Shown: positions 62,384-64,000 of the stretch, piece by piece | Position numbering within the stretch: the stretch's first letter is position 1 | Layout of the letters: each line of letters begins with the position of its first letter | Assembly: GCF_025950525.1 (NCBI RefSeq) | Contig: NZ_JAPDGS010000005.1 | Span: 124,001-188,000, forward strand | Reading direction: 5' to 3' | DNA: 64,000 nt | From: Stagnihabitans lacustris | GTDB taxonomy: Bacteria > Pseudomonadota > Alphaproteobacteria > Rhodobacterales > Rhodobacteraceae | Translations under genes and position numbers: made by a program | Notes under the pieces: model-generated | Database searches by the model: none | Told to the model about the DNA's origin: nothing | The model's input: only the letters and a program-made list of their open reading frames with translations

Positions 62384-63316
62384 TCAGACCTTCAAATCCT
62401 GCGCCCCGGTGTTGATGAAGGGCGCCCAAAAGGCCACGGACTCGGCGATCTGGGGGATCACCTCGCGGTCATTGGGCTCGCGCTCTTTGAAGGACAGCTC
62501 CAGGCAAATTTCGTTGTCGACCGCGCCGCCCTCGGCCAGGGCCTGCAACAGGGCTGCGGGCTGGATGCGGCCCTTGGCGTTGAAGGCCGCGGTAAAGGGG
62601 CGATGCCCGCCCTTGTCCATCAGGCTTTGCTTGATATGGATGATCGGAGAGACAAGGGGCACCGCCCGCGCCCAGGCATAGGGGTCGAAGTCGTCCGGGT
62701 TGGCCGAAGTCACATCGCCGTGGTCGATATCGGCCATCATCCACATCGGCACCGCCATATTCGCCGCCGTCAGCCGGGATTGCAGCGCCATGGCAGCCTG
62801 GATCGTCTCACCGAACTCGCGGCCAATGCTCATCGGCTCCCAGAAGACCGAGGTCAGGCCCGCAGCCCTTGCATGGTCGGCCACCTCGGCCCAGGACTCG
62901 ATCGCCACCTGGATCAGCGCTTCACGCCGGGCCGGATCGTCGTAATCGCGGTAGGTCAGGATCGCGAATTGCGTGCCGACCGAGGTCCCGCCCAAGTCCC
63001 CGATGATATCGGCGAAGGTCTTGAACCAGTCGATGTAATAGCGCCGGACCTCGGGGTCGGGATGGCCAAAGTGGTTCAGCCGCCCGTAAGGCCCGGTCAT
63101 CCCGCTTGTCACCCTGACCCCGGTCCGCGCCAAAGCCGCCCCCATCTGCCGCGTCAGGCGGCGGATCACCGGGGCGGGCCAGCTTGGGTTGATGAACTCA
63201 TGCGTCAACTGCAGGTCGCGCAGCCGCAGGTCGCGGGCGACCATGTCGATCAGGTCATCGGGATCGGCAAAGCGGTTCACCAGCGGGTTCGTGTTCAGCG
63301 AAAGCGTCAGGGCCAT
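62384..63316 (-). CDS. eryC: Erythrulose-phosphate isomerase EryC
   Basis: 310 residues, a TIM-barrel of the xylose-isomerase-like superfamily. LSLNTNPLVNRFADPDDLIDMV, LTHEFINPSWP, FWEPMSIGREFGE, MWMMADIDHGDV and ICLELSFKEREP supply the metal ligands. EryC, once thought to be a dehydrogenase, isomerises L-erythrulose-1-phosphate in the Brucella pathway. The ATG at 63316 shares a TGATG junction with eryB, showing one operon. Confidence 0.88.
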   Translation of the reverse strand: MALTLSLNTNPLVNRFADPDDLIDMVARDLRLRDLQLTHEFINPSWPAPVIRRLTRQMGAALARTGVRVTSGMTGPYGRLNHFGHPDPEVRRYYIDWFKTFADIIGDLGGTSVGTQFAILTYRDYDDPARREALIQVAIESWAEVADHARAAGLTSVFWEPMSIGREFGETIQAAMALQSRLTAANMAVPMWMMADIDHGDVTSANPDDFDPYAWARAVPLVSPIIHIKQSLMDKGGHRPFTAAFNAKGRIQPAALLQALAEGGAVDNEICLELSFKEREPNDREVIPQIAESVAFWAPFINTGAQDLKV

Positions 63317-64000
63317 CAGGCGACCTCCCCGAAGGTGCCTGCGAACCAGTCGGCAAAGGCCGCCTGTTCGGCCTTGGTCAGGTGCAGGTAATGCTTGGTG
63401 CGCCGCGTCAGGATATCCGCAGCCGTCATCGCCCATTCGCGCGCCACCAGATAGCGCGCCTCGGCCTCGAATAGCTGACCGCCGAAGTGACGCCCCAGCG
63501 GCGCCCCCAGGATCTCCCGCGTGCGTGTTCCGTAACGCCGCGCCAGATGGACCAGAAGCGCGCGGTCCGTCGTGGGAAACTCTTCGCGCAAGGTGTTGAT
63601 AAAGCTTTCGTAATCGGCGCCCGGCATCTCGCCCCCCGGCAGCGGAGCCCCCGCCGTCCAGTCCGGCCCCATCTGCGGGAAAACCCCCTTCAGCCGCGCC
63701 ATCCCGCGCTCTGCCAGCTCCCGAAAGGTGGTGATCTTGCCGCCAAAGACATTCAGCATCGGCACGCCGCCGGTCTCGTCCAGGTCAAAGACATAGTCCC
63801 GCGTCACCGCCGAGGGGTTGCCCTTGCCGTCATCAAACAGCGGCCTGACGCCGGAAAAGCTGTGCAGCACATCCGAGGGCCGCAGCTTTTCCTTGAAATA
63901 GCGGTTCACCGCCGCCAGCAGGTAATCGACCTCGCTCTCCGCGATGGTCACGTCCTCGGCCCGACCCTCCCAGGGGATATCGGTCGTCCCGATCAAGGCC
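63316..64000 (-). CDS. eryB: Erythritol-phosphate dehydrogenase EryB (GlpD-like), C-terminal part
   Basis: The last ~228 residues; the N-terminal half is beyond the window edge. IGTTDIPWEG, SGVRPLFDDGKGNPSAVTRDYVFDLDE, LNVFGGKITTFRELAERGM and the C-terminal helical domain (VAREWAMTAADILTRRTKHYLHL) are those of FAD-dependent glycerol-3-phosphate dehydrogenases. In this operon it should be EryB, which oxidises erythritol-4-phosphate to an erythrulose phosphate at the membrane. eryA (kinase) may lie just outside. Confidence 0.88.
   Translation of the reverse strand, partial: ALIGTTDIPWEGRAEDVTIAESEVDYLLAAVNRYFKEKLRPSDVLHSFSGVRPLFDDGKGNPSAVTRDYVFDLDETGGVPMLNVFGGKITTFRELAERGMARLKGVFPQMGPDWTAGAPLPGGEMPGADYESFINTLREEFPTTDRALLVHLARRYGTRTREILGAPLGRHFGGQLFEAEARYLVAREWAMTAADILTRRTKHYLHLTKAEQAAFADWFAGTFGEVA

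Overview
The window is about 64 kb of GC-rich DNA from an alphaproteobacterium, most likely a member of the Rhodobacterales (Rhodobacter/Paracoccus-like). Evidence for this includes the aerobic cobaltochelatase pair CobS/CobT, a RegB/RegA-type redox two-component pair, a protein with a VPxPA-type C-terminal sorting signal, a tRNA-His with A73 and no encoded G-1, and many small conserved families typical of that order. Genes are densely packed, often with ATGA/GTGA/TGATG overlaps.

Layout: (1) 1-2.9 kb: the end of a sugar-catabolic operon (Gfo/Idh/MocA dehydrogenase tail and TIM-barrel isomerase), facing a decayed locus with a lone sugar-binding protein, a GMC oxidoreductase pseudogene and a small repeat-coded ORF. 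(2) 3.2-22.5 kb: housekeeping genes, including a lipoprotein, SufE, aminopeptidase P, cobT and cobS separated by three small genes, a methyltransferase/glycosyltransferase pair, a J-domain protein, BolA, aspartate kinase, PtsP (nitrogen-PTS enzyme I) and an EmrAB-type efflux operon with its MarR regulator. (3) 22.7-37.3 kb: an alpha-galactoside utilisation locus. It has a MelR-like regulator, an AgpABCD-type peptide/oligosaccharide ABC transporter, a GH36 and a GH4 alpha-galactosidase, a flavin-dependent tryptophan-halogenase-like protein, an AraC regulator and a second GH4 enzyme. (4) 37.3-46.1 kb: tRNA-His, a CTERM-sorted protein, MmcB, PurD, XseA, an AlkB-type monooxygenase and tRNA-Ser(GGA). 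(5) 46.7-57.7 kb: HemP, a RegB-like kinase and RegA-like regulator beside a complete bo-type quinol oxidase operon (cyoABCD plus SURF1), an MFS transporter, and a PAS-GGDEF-EAL protein. (6) 57.7-64 kb: an erythritol catabolic operon (eryB-eryC-[Fe-ADH]-eryD-eryH-eryI) with a second SorC-family regulator at its end.

How they work together: in the alpha-galactoside locus the transporter would import melibiose/raffinose-type sugars, and the GH36/GH4 enzymes would release galactose by two different chemistries (retaining hydrolysis versus NAD-dependent elimination). The halogenase-like enzyme is the unexplained member. In the ery operon EryB, EryC, EryH and EryI should carry erythritol-1-phosphate to erythrose-4-phosphate; the iron-type alcohol dehydrogenase between eryC and eryD is an addition to the described pathway. 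The RegBA-like pair next to cyo suggests local redox control of the terminal oxidase.

Beyond genes, three repeat signals run through the window. The first is a 3'-end element: a GC hairpin followed by a GRRTATTTG box and a GAAAG tail, seen next to several genes. The second is a set of short palindromes, some ending in CTACG. The third is an unusual number of 13-18 bp tandem duplications in intergenic DNA. No CRISPR array, insertion sequence, prophage or rRNA gene was seen.
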